From the NCBI GenBank assembly GCA_027025615.1, contig JALVQM010000507.1:1-8039 (forward strand): 8,039 nt of DNA. Direction: 5' to 3'. This document shows positions 5,339 through 8,039 of this stretch, piece by piece (positions within the stretch are counted from its first letter, which is position 1; each line of letters starts with the position of its first letter). Position numbers and translations under genes: made by a program. This DNA comes from Desulfobacteraceae bacterium. Its GTDB lineage: Bacteria; Desulfobacterota; Desulfobacteria; Desulfobacterales; Desulfosarcinaceae. The notes beneath the pieces were generated by a model, which did no database searches, had not been told where the DNA came from, and worked only from the letters and a program-made list of their open reading frames with translations.

Positions 5339-6457
5339 TTAACCTGCCGGGCGACGATTTCCGGCAACAACCGAAAATGCTGCCAGCATACCGCCAAAAG
5401 TGTTGCAGAGAAGATCAAGCCGGCTTGAGTTTCGCGACGGGAGAAGAACCTGGACAGACTCAATAAGAAAGCTGAACAGAAAGGCCATGACCACGATGAA
5501 AAAAAATCGCAGCCAAGCCCTGTGACGCAGTTTTCTGCTCAACATGGCAAAACAGAAACTGACAGGCATAAAACCGATGATGTTTAATATGATATCTTTG
5601 TATGTATTCTTCCTTCCAAACATATTGGCAACTATCGGGGGAAAAAAAGTAAGCGCAAGTGGGGAAAACCGATCGGGAATAACAAGATTATATGCTGTAT
5701 TGTTTCGGTTTACGACAACTTCGTCTTTATACGTTCCGAAATCGTAATCGATAACAGGGGAACCGGCCGACATATCGCTGAGAATTGGATCGGTATAAAA
5801 ATCATATATGACAACCCTCCGAATACTACCACGCCAGGTTTCAGTCCCTTCAGCATTATTCCCTAAAATCAGCCGGCCACCAGTGACTTTTTCGTCACCA
5901 AGCAATGAAAATCCTTGATAGCGTCCCATTAGCTTGCCATCGGTAAAGACTTCCGTCATCCCCGGTCTCGTGCGAATGGTAAGGGCAACTGTCCGACCTG
6001 TCGGCAGCAGGTCACGCAACCCGACTTCCCGGTATCCTTTGGGCAGCGATAATTCCCTGCGGAAAAGAACCAGATGAGTTTGCCACTGAGCGATAACAAA
6101 TGGAGGCTGAGAATCACCATCGTAAAGAACAAGAATGCAGCCCAATCCCTCAGGCTTTTTTAACGGGGTAAGAATAAAATGAAAAACAGCACCCGTATTG
6201 TTATCGAACGTGACAGGTCGGACAGTCCACGCCATCCCCCTGTCATCAAACCTGTTTTCCTGGAGACCCATACCAAACGCGGCCCGACCGGACCCGGTGT
6301 TTACAGAGACATCATTATCAGGAAAAAAATTAAATGGATACCAGCCGAACCAAAGCGTGGCACTTACAAAAAAAATACAGATAATCAGACGAATAAAGGA
6401 GGAGGAAGAAAAAAACAATTTTTCATTACCACTATTGTTCAGCACCAAGGGCAACAT
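5339..6457 (-). CDS. VanZ family membrane protein with LamG-like (concanavalin A-like) domain
   Basis: About 372 residues from the ATG at 6457. A membrane segment at about 21-39 (FIRLIICIFFVSATLWFGWYPF) is followed by a roughly 220-residue extracytoplasmic beta-rich part resembling a LamG/concanavalin A-like jelly roll (VFTDGKLMGRYQG, LILGNN, WRGSIRRVVIYD). A C-terminal VanZ-like region follows, with KDIILNIIGFMPVSF at about 287-301, a hydrophobic helix ending FLIESVQVLLPSRNSSRLDLLCNTFGG (326-356), including the E..Q and R.D...N residues typical of VanZ domains. VanZ-domain proteins are frequent neighbours of exosortases and EPS genes; their exact function there is unknown. It follows epsI on the same strand after about 125 bases, with no strong terminator between. 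The start is uncertain: no ribosome-binding site is clear, and an in-frame TTG at 6469 would add four residues. An in-frame TGA lies just upstream, so no much longer form exists. Confidence 0.85.
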   Translation of the reverse strand: MLPLVLNNSGNEKLFFSSSSFIRLIICIFFVSATLWFGWYPFNFFPDNDVSVNTGSGRAAFGMGLQENRFDDRGMAWTVRPVTFDNNTGAVFHFILTPLKKPEGLGCILVLYDGDSQPPFVIAQWQTHLVLFRRELSLPKGYREVGLRDLLPTGRTVALTIRTRPGMTEVFTDGKLMGRYQGFSLLGDEKVTGGRLILGNNAEGTETWRGSIRRVVIYDFYTDPILSDMSAGSPVIDYDFGTYKDEVVVNRNNTAYNLVIPDRFSPLALTFFPPIVANMFGRKNTYKDIILNIIGFMPVSFCFAMLSRKLRHRAWLRFFFIVVMAFLFSFLIESVQVLLPSRNSSRLDLLCNTFGGMLAAFSVVAGNRRPAG

Positions 6458-6582
6458 CGCTGAAGCCAACAGACAAATCGTACATTGAAATGCTCAGGGC
6501 ACCGGGAAAAAACAATTTGCCCCATTCTTCGCGCGCTTGCCCTTCGGTTGGTAAAAAAAGAAGATAAGCTGCTTAAGGGCAT

Positions 6583-7242
6583 TCAAGAAGAGGGTAGAGA
6601 CTCTGCTTCGAAAAATTTTAAAAACTTCGGATAAAAAGATTGAATATAATGAGTTGCTTCTTTCCGGGCTTTTTTATAAGAGGAATCAGCAATCGACACA
6701 GTAACACGAACAAAGGCATGTTGTTCATCTCCAATTGTGACCTTGTTAATTATTGTATTGATCTTGTTCAAATAGACATGGGGGGTTGTCTTTTTTTCGG
6801 CTTGATACCAATACAGGACCAGTTCTTTTTTATCTTCGCGAGTAGCGATTATTTCCGCGTACTTAATATTATGGCCGTCAATACTGATTTCCCGGTAAAC
6901 AGGCTTGTTGATTGCCCAACCCTGACCAGGAAAGCAGGCAAGGGGCGAGTGGGCGGCCGAAATTTTATCCGCCGTGTAATAAAAACCGATAAACAGATTT
7001 ATTTTACTTCCTTTACCAAGGTAATCAGCAAAGATATAATCATCAAGATCAAGAAAATTATATATGTCTTCCTGGATTCTGATATTATCAGCGACATGAT
7101 AACCTTCAATTTCAGCAAGTTGACTCTGGAGAGATAGTCTCTGTACTGTTGCTGAAGGTTGTCTGGGAAAATAGACAAACAAGCAGGTAATAAAAAACAA
7201 TATGATCAGGACGGAGAGTTTTCTCGCTCTTTTGTTTGCCAA
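6583..7242 (-). CDS. epsI: EpsI family (exosortase-associated) protein
   Basis: This 219-residue protein has one N-terminal membrane anchor (LSVLIILFFITCLFVYF, about 9-25) and a periplasmic domain. It shows the EpsI/DUF3485 hallmarks: HSPLACFPGQGW at 98-109 (family pattern HSPxxCxPGxGW), the strand LVLYWYQ at 141-147, and FVRVTVSI at 177-184. EpsI proteins occur almost only with exosortases, either fused to the C-terminus or as the next gene, and are linked to exopolysaccharide export and PEP-CTERM sorting; their reaction is not established. The start overlaps the exosortase end by 37 bases, indicating translational coupling. It is a TTG with GAGG about 11 bases upstream; there is no internal Met codon that would keep the membrane anchor, so a non-ATG start is required. 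Length fits the stand-alone form of the family. Confidence 0.9.
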   Translation of the reverse strand: MANKRARKLSVLIILFFITCLFVYFPRQPSATVQRLSLQSQLAEIEGYHVADNIRIQEDIYNFLDLDDYIFADYLGKGSKINLFIGFYYTADKISAAHSPLACFPGQGWAINKPVYREISIDGHNIKYAEIIATREDKKELVLYWYQAEKKTTPHVYLNKINTIINKVTIGDEQHAFVRVTVSIADSSYKKARKEATHYIQSFYPKFLKFFEAESLPSS

Positions 7243-8039
7243 CTTTCAAATATCCTCTGAAACAGAAGTAAAAGAACAAGGGCTATTCCAAAAACAACAA
7301 GCCCGAGTATGGTGTGCGGAGTTCCAACAGCAAGATCAAGCTTTAAATAATAGTATGCCAGCACGAGAGATACTACCCTGATAATATTGACAAAAAAAGC
7401 TACAGGTAAGCTCATGCAGGTTAACAGTACCCTGAGGGTTGCTTTGGTTAACATAAAATAGCCCATAATCAGGCTTAGTGTTAACAGGGTTATCATGGAT
7501 CGTAAGCCGCTACACGCCTCCACAACCTGAAAAGTTCTTCCTGGAATATAAAGAATATTACCCTCTCTCATGACCGGAATATTCAACAGGTGAATAATGG
7601 ATTCACTGACCTGTGAAACCTTGAGCTGCAAAGGGAGAGTAATGGTGGAATAAATCTGGTTAGGAATCGGAATAATGATAATCAGAAGAATAATTGGAGT
7701 GGTGAGCTCTTTAATGGCGCCAAAACCGGCCATGTAAATCAACACACTTATAATAGTAAAGACCAGCGTTAGCGAAGAGATGGTAGGTATCTGTAGCTGC
7801 AGGGAAACGAGATACAGAATTATTGAAATGATTATCAATGGCAGCCCGAAAATGCTATTCCCCTCTTGTTTTTTGTGAAAAATATTTTTTTTACACCACA
7901 CCATATAACCGATAATGGGAACGACCAAAAAAGCATAGGCATATTCTTCCGATCTTGCCCACTTTTCTACCAGAATCTGAAAAACAGGAAAAAAAACACC
8001 GATAAACAGCAGAGTGGCAAGAATTACCAGGCAATAGAA
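7206..8039 (-). CDS. xrt: Exosortase (PEP-CTERM sorting transpeptidase-like membrane enzyme), N-terminus outside window
   Basis: The frame is open from the right edge for 277 codons, so the gene starts outside the window; no stop or convincing start interrupts it. It is a multi-pass membrane protein. The start of the exosortase domain is seen in ILVEKWARSEEYAYAFLVVP (the family's dYSHGFLVPP region). The catalytic set follows: Cys in VEACSGLRS (codon 7514-7512), Arg in NIIRVVS (7379-7377) and His in GTPHTILG (7316-7314). By family knowledge the Cys attacks the substrate near the PEP motif of C-terminal tags at the inner membrane. The protein ends without an EpsI domain, which is instead the next, overlapping gene. 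The PEP-CTERM protein at 742-1446 is a fitting substrate. I cannot assign the exosortase subtype (XrtA, B, D and so on) from this partial sequence. Confidence 0.93.
   Translation of the reverse strand, partial: FYCLVILATLLFIGVFFPVFQILVEKWARSEEYAYAFLVVPIIGYMVWCKKNIFHKKQEGNSIFGLPLIIISIILYLVSLQLQIPTISSLTLVFTIISVLIYMAGFGAIKELTTPIILLIIIIPIPNQIYSTITLPLQLKVSQVSESIIHLLNIPVMREGNILYIPGRTFQVVEACSGLRSMITLLTLSLIMGYFMLTKATLRVLLTCMSLPVAFFVNIIRVVSLVLAYYYLKLDLAVGTPHTILGLVVFGIALVLLLLFQRIFESWQTKERENSPS

Noticed and set aside
6417..6486. Short minus-strand frame beginning ATG TAC GAT (MYDLSVG) overlapping the VanZ start
   Set aside because: It is only about 18 codons long with no ribosome-binding site; probably chance, although a leader peptide cannot be fully excluded.
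6640..7137. Plus-strand open frame of 165 codons
   Set aside because: It is antisense to epsI, whose HSP and PGxGW motifs are clear; the plus-strand protein shows no domain pattern.
1..8039. CRISPR arrays, tRNA or rRNA genes, insertion sequences
   Set aside because: I saw no regularly spaced direct repeats, no cloverleaf or rRNA-like sequence, and no transposase gene.

Overview
The window looks like part of an exosortase (PEP-CTERM protein-sorting) locus from a diderm, EPS-producing bacterium. The evidence is an exosortase with its Cys/Arg/His catalytic set, a separate EpsI-family protein, a VanZ-domain membrane protein and a secreted protein with a C-terminal PEP-CTERM tag. Exosortases of this type are known from Gram-negative, often aquatic, sediment or floc-forming bacteria. 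Moderate GC, sigma-54 style promoters and a Tat-exported DUF362 protein would fit Desulfobacterota or a similar proteobacterial group. That placement is inference; there is no rRNA or marker gene here.

Layout, left to right. 1-428 (-): the N-terminal part of a family 2 glycosyltransferase, whose frame runs off the left edge but stops resembling a glycosyltransferase at about 152. 429-741: intergenic, with two hairpins. 742-1446 (-): PEP-CTERM cargo protein with a near-perfect sigma-54 promoter and, further upstream, a cluster of TTCC/GAA dyads. 1762-3612 (-): secreted parallel beta-helix protein with a fibronectin III and a discoidin (F5/8C) domain, followed by a terminator. 3613-3999: divergent intergenic region with a REP-like double hairpin and two more sigma-54-like sites, one facing each way. 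4000-5289 (+): Tat-exported DUF362 protein. 5339-6457 (-): LamG-like/VanZ membrane protein. 6583-7242 (-): EpsI-family protein. 7206-8039 (-): exosortase, start outside the window. The last three run in one direction (exosortase, epsI, vanZ) and probably form an operon.

How the parts may work together: the exosortase would recognise and process the PEP-CTERM tag at the inner membrane. EpsI is a usual partner in exopolysaccharide-linked exosortase systems, and the glycosyltransferase fits a polysaccharide role. The three exported proteins use different routes or tags (Sec plus PEP-CTERM, Sec without a tag, Tat), yet each has a -24/-12 type promoter candidate upstream. This suggests a shared sigma-54 regulon, as known for PrsK/PrsR-RpoN control of PEP-CTERM genes. 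No regulator gene is in the window, so this stays a hypothesis.
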